Assembly: GCF_002355515.1 (NCBI RefSeq)
Contig: NZ_AP014809.1
Span: forward strand, 2,008,501-2,072,500
Length of the DNA stretch: 64,000 bases
From: Methylorubrum populi
GTDB taxonomy: Bacteria > Pseudomonadota > Alphaproteobacteria > Rhizobiales > Beijerinckiaceae
Direction of reading: 5' to 3'
Shown here in pieces: positions 54,772-63,448 of this stretch (position 1 is the stretch's first letter; each line of letters starts with the position of its first letter). The translations under genes and the position numbers were made by a program. Below the pieces are notes generated by a model. The model did not search any database, had not been told where the DNA came from, and saw nothing but the letters and a program-made list of their open reading frames with translations.

Positions 54772-56646
54772 TCAGGCATCGTCGTCTTCCGCTTCCTCGG
54801 GCGGCGGAGCGGCCGGTCCGATGCCGTCCGCCCCGGCCTCGGCGGCATCGCCCTCCGGCGCCTTGTCGCGGACATCGACGATCTGAGCGCCGGGGAAGCG
54901 TGACAGAACCTCGCGCACGAGCGGGTGCGCGGCGGCGTTCTGGTGGCGGGTCTGCTCGGCCGCGCGCAAATTCTCCGCCAGCGTCGGCGCACCCTCTTCC
55001 TTGGAGAGCGCGACGAGCCAGCGCCGCCCGGTCCAGGCATCCAAGGCGCGGGCGAGATCGGTCGGAAGGCTCTGCCGCCCGCCTGGAGCGAGGCGGAACT
55101 CGATCCGTCCTTCCTCGAAGCGCACGAGATGCACGTCGCGCTCCAGCGCCACCTTCAGGGCGATGTCGCGGGCGGCCTCGGCCTGCGCGACGACGTCCTC
55201 GAAGCGACCGAGCCGCGGGCCGGCGGGCGCCGCGGGGGCCGGACGCGGCGCGGCCTCGGTCGCGGCGGACGTGATGGGGACAGCAGCCAGGGCCGGACGC
55301 GGCGACGGCTGCGGAGCGGGCGGCATCATCTGCAGGGCCGCCGAGCCGTGCGAGACGGTTCCACCCCCGCCGTCGCGCCCGAGGCTCGGGCGGCCGCCAC
55401 CGCCCTCGGAGCCGGCGATATCGGTGCGGAGCTGGCGCAGCGCCTCATCAGGAGTCGGAAGGTCGGCGGCGTAGGCGAGCCGCACGATCGCCATCTCCGC
55501 CGCCGCGAGCGGCCGGGGCGCGGCCTGCACCTCGGGCAGTGCCTTGAGCAGGATCTGCCACGCCCGCGACAGCGCCCGCACCGGCAGCCGCACGGCGAAC
55601 TGGGCGCCGCGCACCCGCTCCGCCTCGCTCAAGGTGGGATCGGCCTCGGCACCCGGCACCAGCTTGAGGCGGGTGACGAGATGGGTGAAGCCGGCAAGAT
55701 CCGACAGCACCACCGCCGGGTCGGCGCCGGCATCGTATTGCGCGCGGATCTCGGCGAAGGCGGCGGGCACGTCGCCGCGCATCGCCGCCTCGAACAGATC
55801 GACGATGCGCGAACGGTCGGCGAGGCCCAGCATGTCGCGCACGCCCGAGGCCGTCACCGCGCCCGCGCCGTGGGCGATCGCCTGATCGAGCAGCGAGAGC
55901 GCGTCGCGCACCGAACCTTCCGCCGCGCGGGTGACGGCGGCCAGGGCCTCGTCCTCGGCCTCGACGCCTTCCGCGGCGCAGATCTTCTTGAGATGGGCGG
56001 AGAGCACGTCGGCCTCGACCCGGCGCAGGTCGAAGCGCTGGCAGCGCGACAGGATCGTCACCGGAACCTTGCGGATCTCGGTGGTCGCGAACACGAACTT
56101 GGCGTGGGGCGGCGGCTCCTCCAGCGTCTTCAGGAAGGCGTTGAACGCCTTCTCCGAGAGCATGTGGACCTCGTCGACGATGTAGACCTTGTAGCGGGCC
56201 GAGACCGGCGCGTAGCGGATGCCGTCGATGATGCCGCGCACGTCGTCGATGCCGGTATGCGAGGCAGCATCCATCTCCAGCACGTCCATGTGCCGGGATT
56301 CCATGATCGCCTGGCAGTGGACCCCGAGGCCCGGCATCGACACGGTGGGGCCGGTATCGGGCTGGCCGGTGCGAAGATAGTTGAGGCCGCGGGCGAGGAT
56401 GCGGGCGGTGGTGGTCTTGCCGACGCCGCGCACGCCCGTGAGCATCCAGGCCTGCGGGATGCGGTTGGCCGCGAATGCATTGGCCAGCGTGCGCACCATG
56501 GCGCCCTGGCCGATCAGGTCGTCGAAGGTCTGGGGGCGGTACTTGCGCGCCAGCACCCGGTAGGGCGTCGCGGCCGGGGCGGACGCCGCGGCGGGCATGC
56601 CGGGCAGGCCCGGCTCGTCGGGGAACGTGCCGTGCGTCTCGTCCAT
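54772..56646 (-). CDS. dnaX: DNA polymerase III subunit gamma/tau
   Basis: A 624-residue clamp-loader ATPase. ATG at 56646 chosen since earlier in-frame codons overlap the SRP RNA gene. The motor starts V-L-A-R-K-Y-R-P-Q-T-F-D-D-L-I-G-Q, Walker A G-V-R-G-V-G-K-T-T, zinc-site region shows C only at G-V-H-C-Q, and D-E-V-H-M-L is Walker B. The alpha-proteobacterial tau C-terminus is alanine and proline rich. Confidence 0.96.
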   Translation of the reverse strand: MDETHGTFPDEPGLPGMPAAASAPAATPYRVLARKYRPQTFDDLIGQGAMVRTLANAFAANRIPQAWMLTGVRGVGKTTTARILARGLNYLRTGQPDTGPTVSMPGLGVHCQAIMESRHMDVLEMDAASHTGIDDVRGIIDGIRYAPVSARYKVYIVDEVHMLSEKAFNAFLKTLEEPPPHAKFVFATTEIRKVPVTILSRCQRFDLRRVEADVLSAHLKKICAAEGVEAEDEALAAVTRAAEGSVRDALSLLDQAIAHGAGAVTASGVRDMLGLADRSRIVDLFEAAMRGDVPAAFAEIRAQYDAGADPAVVLSDLAGFTHLVTRLKLVPGAEADPTLSEAERVRGAQFAVRLPVRALSRAWQILLKALPEVQAAPRPLAAAEMAIVRLAYAADLPTPDEALRQLRTDIAGSEGGGGRPSLGRDGGGGTVSHGSAALQMMPPAPQPSPRPALAAVPITSAATEAAPRPAPAAPAGPRLGRFEDVVAQAEAARDIALKVALERDVHLVRFEEGRIEFRLAPGGRQSLPTDLARALDAWTGRRWLVALSKEEGAPTLAENLRAAEQTRHQNAAAHPLVREVLSRFPGAQIVDVRDKAPEGDAAEAGADGIGPAAPPPEEAEDDDA

Positions 56647-56703
56647 GCCGCCGTTCGGACTTTTTGGGGAAGGCTGGCCGCCCGGCCCGCGGGCGGCGAA
56701 GGT

Positions 56704-56797
56704 GGGAGGCTGGACAAAGACCCGCTCGGTCTCGTTAGGGCTGCTTCCTTCCGGACCTGACCCGGTTGGCGAGTGAAACGTCCCTCGCCAACCTCCC
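56704..56797 (-). ncRNA. ffs: Signal recognition particle RNA (4.5S type)
   Basis: On the minus strand the conserved SRP core GGTCAGGTCCGGAAGGAAGC followed by AGCC is present, with closing ends GGGAGG (56797-56792) and CCTCCC (56709-56704) forming the long hairpin. About 94 nt. Sits 57 bp upstream of dnaX, its common location in alphaproteobacteria. Confidence 0.95.
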
Positions 56798-56901
56798 GCG
56801 CCGTATATGACGGCCCGCGCGGCGGGATGCAAGCGGGACACAAGCAGGTTGCCTCGTTCCACCCGCCCGGCCATGCTTCCTCCGAAGATAAGGGAGGGGC
56901 C

Positions 56902-57372
56902 ATGCGGACGATCCCGCTGCGTTTTGCCGTCCTCGCGCTGCTCGCGGGCTCATCGACCGCCGCCCCGGCGCAGGAGCCGGCTCAGGAGGGCGCGCCCAAG
57001 GATTGGCAGGGCCGCTACCGCTACGAGCACGCCGCCGGGCGGACGGCCGGAGGCACGGGCATCGTCGTGACCTACGACCTCGTGCTGCTGCCCCCGGATG
57101 TCCGCGACGGCTGCGTCCTCCGGGTGCGGGGTTTCCAGAGCGACGAGACGATCCGGTGCCGAACCCGCCGCGACGGGCCGGGGCTCGCGGTGGCGTTCGA
57201 CCGCTACGGCGACGGCAGCACCGTCAACCGGTATGGGGTGGCGGTCTACAAGGTCGGTCAGCCGCTGTTCACCCTGGTGAAGGGGAGCCGGCTAGGCACC
57301 CGCTGGCAGGGCCTCAAGCCCGACGGCGAGGGCGTGGCCGAGAGCGGGCCGTACTTCGCCCGGGTGAAGTAG
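56902..57372 (+). CDS. Exported protein, DUF5991-like
   Basis: A 156-residue exported protein (signal peptide ending A-P-A-Q) with a small beta-rich domain: W-Q-G-R-Y-R-Y-E-H, V-T-Y-D-L-V-L, two cysteines (G-C-V-L, I-R-C-R) and a basic Y-K-V region. Resembles DUF5991-type lipocalin-like proteins. Function unknown. Confidence 0.65.
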   Translation: MRTIPLRFAVLALLAGSSTAAPAQEPAQEGAPKDWQGRYRYEHAAGRTAGGTGIVVTYDLVLLPPDVRDGCVLRVRGFQSDETIRCRTRRDGPGLAVAFDRYGDGSTVNRYGVAVYKVGQPLFTLVKGSRLGTRWQGLKPDGEGVAESGPYFARVK

Positions 57373-57405
57373 CTCCGGGGCGGAGGACGCCCCGGAGCCG
57401 CGGCC

Positions 57406-57666
57406 TCACTCGGCCTTGCGCTTCACGATCTCCATCGTCTTCGGATCGAGCTTGAGATCGAACTGCTTGCCGTTGGCGTCGATGGCGTCGTCCACCTCGA
57501 TCATGCCGTCGTCGAGTTCGATCTCCTTCCACTTGGTGAAGCCCTCCTTCTTCAGGATGTCCTCGACCTTGGTCTGCTGCTCGGGCGGCAGCTTCTGGTC
57601 GGCGAGCGCCGGGCCGGCGAGCAGGGCGAGACCGAGCGCGGCGGCGGCGAGCGGGCGGACGAACAT
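57406..57666 (-). CDS. Small exported PepSY-like protein
   Basis: An 86-residue protein, signal peptide ending A-L-A-D, GAAGGAG site. The mature part (I-L-K-K-E-G-F-T-K-W-K-E-I-E-L-D-D-G, K-L-D-P-K-T-M-E-I) has the PepSY_2 pattern of small periplasmic inhibitors or modulators. 57667-57873 holds no gene. Confidence 0.75.
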   Translation of the reverse strand: MFVRPLAAAALGLALLAGPALADQKLPPEQQTKVEDILKKEGFTKWKEIELDDGMIEVDDAIDANGKQFDLKLDPKTMEIVKRKAE

Positions 57667-57885
57667 GAAAGGCTCCTTCGGCAGATTGGTATCCGGCGAA
57701 CGATCTATGTCACCGGTGGTTCCTGTCGCCTCGACCGTACCAGCGCAGCACTTCCCCTTGAATGGGCGATCACCGCGCAAGGGCGAGAGGCCGGTTCCAG
57801 CGGCCTGCACGGCCGCGCTTGCAATTGCCAGCGCGCGAGGTGCCGCCTAGTCTGCAACCTCTGGGTTCGGAGCTTGCACCGGCAC

Positions 57886-58767
57886 ATGGTCACGCGCGTC
57901 GCCACCGTCGCCTTCGAGGGGATCGAGGCGCGCGCCGTCGACGTGCAGGTGCAGATCGCAGCCGGCGCGGTCGCCTTCACCCTCGTCGGCCTGCCGGACA
58001 AGGCGGTGGCGGAATCGCGCGAGCGGGTGCGCTCGGCGCTGATCGCCTCGGGTCTGGCCCTGCCGGCCAAGCGGATCACCTGCAATCTCGCCCCGGCCGA
58101 CCTGCCCAAGGAAGGCTCGCACTACGATCTGCCGATCGCGCTCGCGGTGATGGGGGCCATCGGCGCGCTGCCGGCGGATGCGCTCGGCGGCTACTGCGTG
58201 CTCGGTGAAATGGCGCTCGACGGCTCGATCACCGCGGTGGCCGGGGTGCTGCCCGCGGCGATGGCGGCGAACGGCCGGGGCCTCGGCCTGATCTGTCCCG
58301 TCGCGACCGGGCCGGAGGCGGCCTGGGCCGCGGGCGACATGGACGTGCTGGCGCCCCGCTCGCTGATCCAGCTCGCCAACCACTTCAAGGGCAGCCAGGT
58401 GATGGCCCGGCCCCGGCCCGCGGTGGCCGCGCCCGCCGGCCCGATGCCGGATCTGCGCGACATCAAGGGGCAGGAGGGCGCCAAGCGCGCCCTGGAGATC
58501 GCCGCCGCCGGCGGCCACAACCTGCTGATGAACGGTCCGCCCGGGGCCGGCAAGTCGATGCTGGCCGCGCGCCTCCCCTCGATCCTGCCGCCGCTCGGCC
58601 CGCGCGAGCTGCTCGAAGTCTCGATGATCCAATCTGTTGCCGGCGAATTGAAGGGCGGCGCGCTCTCCAACCGGCGCCCGTTCCGCCAGCCGCACCATTC
58701 CGCCTCCATGGCTGCGCTGGTCGGCGGCGGGTGTCACTTCCAGCAAATGCTGCGACAGCTCCAATAA
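57886..58767 (+). pseudogene. comM: comM (YifB, Mg-chelatase-like), cut by a mobile element
   Basis: The N-terminal 55% of a protein normally near 510 residues. Present: the N-terminal domain (V-G-L-P-D-K-A-V-A-E-S-R-E-R-V) and Walker A G-P-P-G-A-G-K-S-M. The homology stops at A-A-L-V-G-G-G (58731), where ComM would continue into its second ATPase motifs; instead eleven foreign residues lead to a stop. ComM is a helicase promoting branch migration in natural transformation; this copy lacks Walker B and should be inactive. The 3' half should lie at the other end of the insertion, outside the window. Confidence 0.9.
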
Positions 58768-58830
58768 TTCTGCGACTGGCCAAGCCTGCCAGTGGAGCCC
58801 TTGCGCCAGTCCGCCGCAGCTTATCCACAG
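58732..58830 (+). repeat. Putative transposon terminus with repeated TGCGMC motifs
   Basis: Begins TGTCACTTCC at the exact break of comM. TGCGACAG (58751), TGCGACTG (58771) and TGCGCCAG (58802) repeat in the same direction, like the multiple transposase-binding sites of Tn7-type ends. A perfect DnaA box TTATCCACA is at 58821-58829. Confidence 0.6.
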
Positions 58831-58978
58831 CGCCCTCTGGCATCATCACACCCCGCCACGCGCCTGCGCCATATCCTTTTTCGCACCGGTCAATTCCACG
58901 GGATTTTAAGCACCCTTCGTCAACCCTGCGGCACCAACTCGTGCCGTGGGTCTCAGTGTGGCGTCGCGCTCGTTCAAG

Positions 58979-60772
58979 ATGTCGGGCCTCCCACAGGAGG
59001 GCACGTGGTTCGTCCGCTGGATCGATGGCTTCGTCGATCATCCGGCATCCCTTGCGAACCCGGAAATCGAAGTGGCGCTCGAGCGCCTGCCGAATGATCG
59101 CTGGGACGGTGTGACTTTTGCGGTGGCCGTGGCGCGGAATGAGCCCCTGCCGGGTAGCGACGATCGGCCGATGGAGAGCTTGATCTGCCGGCTCCATGCG
59201 GGTGTGATCACGGGGCTTTATCTCGGCGCGGTTATTCACAGTGGCGACCATGTCGGTCGGCTGAAAGCGCCGATCGAACCTTACAGCATTGATCTCCCAG
59301 GCGATCTTCTGGCACTGCCGCCGACTGATCAAAGCCTTGGGCTGGTCCATGCTGGCACGAAACTGAAGACTCTCCTCGGCAACGACAATGAGTTCGCGCT
59401 GATTCCGCGCGACCTCTATCGGACGTTCCTGATTCCGCGCCTCGTCACGCCTGTGAAGGTCACCGACGGCGTCCTGGTCCTGCCGTCGTCGGTGGTGATC
59501 CGGGCTTTCATTTCGCCCATTGGCGCGGTGGTACGCGACCTTGTGCGTCGACCGCCTCAGCCGCTGCCTGTGACCCCTCAGCCTCTTCTCTACTCGGTCC
59601 TGGGACCGGGGACGGGCGTGATGCAGGACGGGCGATGGCGGGTGGCGCTCGATGCGAAGATCCACGAGCGTCATGCGCCGCTGCTCGCCAACCTCCACCG
59701 GGCCTTCAGCGAGCATGGCTCTCTGGTTGCCGAGCGCGTGTTCGACGGCGCGCGCAGCACTCCGCCGCGGCTTGCGGGGGCGTTGCCGTTCACGAACTGC
59801 ACCTTGCAGATGCAGGTGCACGTCTACGAGATCGCGCCGGGTCATTGGCTGGCGCTGGACGTCGAGAGTGCACGGTGGCCCTATGACGAGCCACGCGAGA
59901 TCGACGTCGTGCGCTGGGTGCGCGAGGGCGAGCGGCCTGACGACGTCTTGTATCGGCCGGGCGGCCGGCCTGGACTGGCGGACGAAGGCCAGATCGACGT
60001 TCTCTCGCAGGAGGACGCTCACGAGGGCGCGGATCTCGCGATGTGGAAGACGGGTGGGCCGATGTGGGAGGCGCTTCCCGATCGGATCGAGACCCAACAG
60101 CCCTATCACCGGGATGACGATCGCTGGGTCGGGGTGAGGGACGGAAACCCGAGTGCCCTCGCCACGATGGGCGGCACGGGCCGTCACGGTGACGTCGATG
60201 CGGTCACGTTCGATCAGCGTCCCAGTGAGCCATCGCAGATAGCGCGCATCGACCGGTTCGAGGAAATTCTCGCGCTGTTCGACGAACTTTGCGCGCCAGA
60301 TCCACGAGGGCGGAGAGGGACGATCACGTCCGCGAGCCCCATTGCTGCAAAGAAAGCGGCTTATCAGGTCTCGGCGGGCACGCGCGATGTCTGGCGGTTC
60401 CAGAACGATCCTGACGAGCCCAACCCTTGGGTGGTGTGGAACCCTGGGGCGATGCCGGAGCGAAGCCGCACGGCCCTCGTCTGTCGGATCCCGGTGCCGG
60501 GGCATGGCGATGCAACGTGGTTTGAGATCGAGGGCCGCACAGCGAACGATCTCTACCGGGCGCTGATCGTGGGGTGTCCCTTAAACGATCCGGAGATCAT
60601 TACGGTTCTGGACGCTGTGTGCGAACAGAAGAACGTGCTTCATGTCGACTACGGTACGATCCTGCCAAACTGCCCGCCCCCCGCCTTGTGGAAGCATGGA
60701 CGCGTGAAGAAGACGGGCCGGCTCAATGCGGACAGCGCTTGGGCAAAGCTCGTGGCTGCATTCGGCGGCTGA
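58979..60772 (+). CDS. Large protein of unknown function, first gene of the island
   Basis: ATG at 58979 gives 597 residues; a GTG at 58946 would add eleven. No domain recognised with confidence. N-terminal part is W and P rich (G-T-W-F-V-R-W-I-D-G), the middle is acidic, and a C-terminal part shows R-F-E-E-I-L-A-L-F-D-E-L then W-F-E-I-E-G-R-T and a basic L-W-K-H-G-R-V-K-K end. This order loosely recalls TnsE of Tn7, which would fit the location, but similarity is too weak to call. Soluble, no signal peptide. Confidence 0.7.
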   Translation: MSGLPQEGTWFVRWIDGFVDHPASLANPEIEVALERLPNDRWDGVTFAVAVARNEPLPGSDDRPMESLICRLHAGVITGLYLGAVIHSGDHVGRLKAPIEPYSIDLPGDLLALPPTDQSLGLVHAGTKLKTLLGNDNEFALIPRDLYRTFLIPRLVTPVKVTDGVLVLPSSVVIRAFISPIGAVVRDLVRRPPQPLPVTPQPLLYSVLGPGTGVMQDGRWRVALDAKIHERHAPLLANLHRAFSEHGSLVAERVFDGARSTPPRLAGALPFTNCTLQMQVHVYEIAPGHWLALDVESARWPYDEPREIDVVRWVREGERPDDVLYRPGGRPGLADEGQIDVLSQEDAHEGADLAMWKTGGPMWEALPDRIETQQPYHRDDDRWVGVRDGNPSALATMGGTGRHGDVDAVTFDQRPSEPSQIARIDRFEEILALFDELCAPDPRGRRGTITSASPIAAKKAAYQVSAGTRDVWRFQNDPDEPNPWVVWNPGAMPERSRTALVCRIPVPGHGDATWFEIEGRTANDLYRALIVGCPLNDPEIITVLDAVCEQKNVLHVDYGTILPNCPPPALWKHGRVKKTGRLNADSAWAKLVAAFGG

Positions 60773-60814
60773 TCCGAGGGGATCGGTATCCTTGTTACGC
60801 GTGCGTAACCCGGA

Positions 60815-61564
60815 TCAGACGCCGGACTTCTCGGCAGCGGCCGCCGCGAGTTCGGCGATTTTATCGAGCACGGCCTGCCGGATTTCGGCGGCGTCGTTCA
60901 TTCCAGGAACGACTTGGATCTCGGCCGGGGTCGCTCGTGCGAGCGCGGCATAGTTCGTCAGCCCGGTCCGCTTCCTGGCCGAGGCGGTTGCGGCATCGCC
61001 GCTGAGCTTGCAGGTGGCGAGGCGTTCGAGCGCATCGCTGTCCGCCTCAGGCACGAGACAGGTCCGGTCGCGTTCCTCGGGGCTGATGGTTGAGCGCTTG
61101 AGCAGAACCTTGAGCGCGTTGGTGAGCGCTTCGGCCGCTCGGATCTTGGCAACGCGGGCGGCGGAGGCTTGCGAGCGCGCTTCGGCGGCGCGGTCGCGCT
61201 CGATTGCCTTGAGGACGCCGTCTCGCATGTTGCCGACGAGCTCCGGCTGCGCGCCGGGCAGGGCGAGGATTTCGGCGGGCGTCGCGCGGGCGAGGGCGGC
61301 CATCGTCAGGAGGCCAGCATCCTTCATGGCCTGGCGGAAGGCGGGCTCACCGGTGAGCCGATGGCGTACCAACGCCCTGAGATCCGCCGCGGTGGCTTCA
61401 GGGACGAGGCAGGTTCGCTCGCGCTCCTCGGCGCTGATGGTTGAGCGCGCGAGCAGCACCTCGAGCGCGTCGGCGAGGATCTGTTCCGGGGCTCGGCGGG
61501 CCTTGCGCTCCGTCGGCTGCGAGCGCGAAGGGCCCGAGGTCGAGAGCCATGGTGTGTCGGTCAT
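60815..61564 (-). CDS. Duplicated helix-hairpin-helix-like protein, unknown
   Basis: A 249-residue protein made of two copies of a domain of about 96 residues (28-123 and 145-240). Both contain R-S-T-I-S-x-E-E-R-x-R-T-C-L-V-P-E and later A-L-A-R-A-T-P-A-E-I followed by P-G, the latter resembling a helix-hairpin-helix DNA-binding motif. Start 61564 has GAGGAC; a start at 61630 is less likely. Likely nucleic-acid binding; no known family. Confidence 0.7.
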   Translation of the reverse strand: MTDTPWLSTSGPSRSQPTERKARRAPEQILADALEVLLARSTISAEERERTCLVPEATAADLRALVRHRLTGEPAFRQAMKDAGLLTMAALARATPAEILALPGAQPELVGNMRDGVLKAIERDRAAEARSQASAARVAKIRAAEALTNALKVLLKRSTISPEERDRTCLVPEADSDALERLATCKLSGDAATASARKRTGLTNYAALARATPAEIQVVPGMNDAAEIRQAVLDKIAELAAAAAEKSGV

Positions 61565-61750
61565 GGATGTCCTCGTGGTGCTGACACGCGGCAGATCAGC
61601 CTGGACGCTCGCTCGAGGCGCACGATTCACGCAAACCGGCGCGTCGTACCCTTCGCCTTCGCGGGCTGCCGAACTCAGCAGCGATGCCGGTTCGCTAAAC
61701 CCGGTTGCCGCGGTGTGGGGCTCTGTCGTTTTGGGCTTCTGGATCCAGGG
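61565..61750. promoter_or_regulatory. Spacer between two minus-strand island genes
   Basis: 186 bp, no gene seen. Could hold the promoter of the duplicated HhH-like gene. Confidence 0.4.
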
Positions 61751-62542
61751 TCATGTCTGGTGCCCAGCCTGGTAGGTCACAATCCTTCGCAGCGCCGCAA
61801 GATCGCTCGGGTCGGGAAGCCGGTGGATCATCCGGTGGCAGTTCGCGCAGAGGACCGCGAAGTCGGTGACGACATTGAGCAAGGTCGTCTGGTCTCTCGG
61901 GAGGCTGGCGAGCGGCTTGAGGTGGTGGACCTCGATGAAGTCGGAGCCGAGGTCGCCGTAGGCTTGTTCGAAGTCGAAGCCGCAGGCTTGGCAGCGGCAA
62001 CCGTGCCAGCTCTTGGCGGCGCGGGCGGCGGCCGGATTGCGTTCGAGCCGGCGATGCAGGCGCATCTCGGGGGTCTCGCTGACGAGGACCTCTGCGACGG
62101 GATCAACGACGGCAGGCTCAAGGATCGGCCGGCTAGCGAGGAGGCGATCGAGGCCGCGGGCGATCGGGGCGGCCAAGCTGACGCCGCTCCGCCGGATGCT
62201 TTTCAGCGCGCCGTCACCGAGGGTTCGGATCGCTGCCGCATCGATCAGGCCGCCGGCGTCCGGATCGGCGATCATCTCGATCCGCACCGGCAGGTAGCGA
62301 TAGGCGACGTTCGGCTGCCGAGGCTTGAGCGGCCCTGCCACGGTGCCGACCGCGAAGATGCAGCGGTGCGCCGCCCCCTGGCCGAACACATAGGCGTTGT
62401 CGCCGGGACGGGTCTGGCCCGTTGCGCAGCGCCAGTCCTCGATGAAGGGGCCGTCGGCGGCGAAGCGGGCCAGGAGCCCGTCGACGTCGGCCTTTGGGAA
62501 GCCGTCGTTCGGCTGCCAGACGAAGACGAAGTCCCGTGCCAT
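61751..62542 (-). CDS. EVE-like/HNH endonuclease, probable modification-dependent restriction enzyme
   Basis: A 263-residue protein. N-terminal 1-95 resembles an EVE/PUA-like domain (W-Q-P-N-D-G-F, W-R-C-A-T-G-Q-T-R-P-G-D, F-A-V-G-T-V), a fold reading modified bases. The C-terminal HNH nuclease shows zinc cysteines C184/C187 and C232/C235, catalytic H206-H207 in E-V-H-H-L, N223 and H240. Such fusions act as type IV restriction systems in the cytoplasm. Typical defence cargo. Confidence 0.8.
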   Translation of the reverse strand: MARDFVFVWQPNDGFPKADVDGLLARFAADGPFIEDWRCATGQTRPGDNAYVFGQGAAHRCIFAVGTVAGPLKPRQPNVAYRYLPVRIEMIADPDAGGLIDAAAIRTLGDGALKSIRRSGVSLAAPIARGLDRLLASRPILEPAVVDPVAEVLVSETPEMRLHRRLERNPAAARAAKSWHGCRCQACGFDFEQAYGDLGSDFIEVHHLKPLASLPRDQTTLLNVVTDFAVLCANCHRMIHRLPDPSDLAALRRIVTYQAGHQT

Positions 62543-62590
62543 CTTCCACGCTCCGTCGGGCTGAAGGCCGCGTTGGGTGCGACCCTCAGC

Positions 62591-63448
62591 ATGGTATCAG
62601 AACAGCTTGTCAGAGAACCGCGTCTCCGTGTCCCGAAGCGGCCGCGATTCGACTCTTGCGAGACGAACCCTCAAGCTTTCCTGCGAAGCGATTTGCAGGA
62701 GACCGTGGTGGACGATGCGCTCGATATTCACACCCGCCGACGTGTGGACGTCGTCTGGGCCCAGACCGAGTATGGACCGCTGTTGAGGCAACAGGATCCG
62801 CTATTGCCGCGGTTTCTGTGCCCCCTTTGCCTGGGCGGGATGCACGTCGTCCGTCCAGCGCCAGAAAACGGCACGCCCCACTTCTCGCATCACAATGGCG
62901 CGGTCTGCGACGCGGTCGAAGCGGGTCGGCTGCGCTATGCCGTCCTGCGTGATGGCGGCGAGGGGGACGTTGAACGATTGAAGGCAGAGTTTGCCGATCG
63001 CTGGCCCTGGATCTATAAGCGCCTCAACGAGATTGTTGGTAATCTTAGCTACAAAGAATTCATCGAAATTCTCGACATTTCCCTGCGAGATCGTGTTTGG
63101 GAGTATCACAACCTCGACATCGGGCAGCTCCCCTACGTCTTTGCTCTAACGATCGACTTCACGAAGAAGGGCGGTTTCCCGAGGCGGTCGAGATTTCGCC
63201 GCTTCTGGTTGTTGCCTGGCTTGCCCGGTCACTATTGGATGTGGCCCGAACAAGCCTCACAGCTCTGCCGCGGAGAGTTTACTACACCTCGCAACGGAGA
63301 TCGCCCGGGCGCAGCACATCTGATAGATTTCGATATCATCAATCCCAATCGAAATTACCTTGGTGCGAGGCGTCCGTACATTAATCCAGATATCGTTGAT
63401 ATCATGGGCCGCTGGCTACTGCGGAACGGTTTTCCAACCGATCTGTAA
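62591..63448 (+). CDS. Protein with CoiA-like zinc-ribbon, unknown
   Basis: A 285-residue protein. After a 70-residue lead, C77-P-L-C80 followed by H97-F-S-H100 and C106 form a zinc-ribbon like that at the start of CoiA competence nucleases (F-x-C-P-x-C ... H-F-A-H). The rest (W-P-W-I-Y-K-R-L-N-E and an aromatic basic middle) is not recognised and lacks a clear nuclease core. The 3' half of the gene is strikingly AT-rich. It overlaps the next, convergent gene by 47 bases. Confidence 0.65.
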   Translation: MVSEQLVREPRLRVPKRPRFDSCETNPQAFLRSDLQETVVDDALDIHTRRRVDVVWAQTEYGPLLRQQDPLLPRFLCPLCLGGMHVVRPAPENGTPHFSHHNGAVCDAVEAGRLRYAVLRDGGEGDVERLKAEFADRWPWIYKRLNEIVGNLSYKEFIEILDISLRDRVWEYHNLDIGQLPYVFALTIDFTKKGGFPRRSRFRRFWLLPGLPGHYWMWPEQASQLCRGEFTTPRNGDRPGAAHLIDFDIINPNRNYLGARRPYINPDIVDIMGRWLLRNGFPTDL

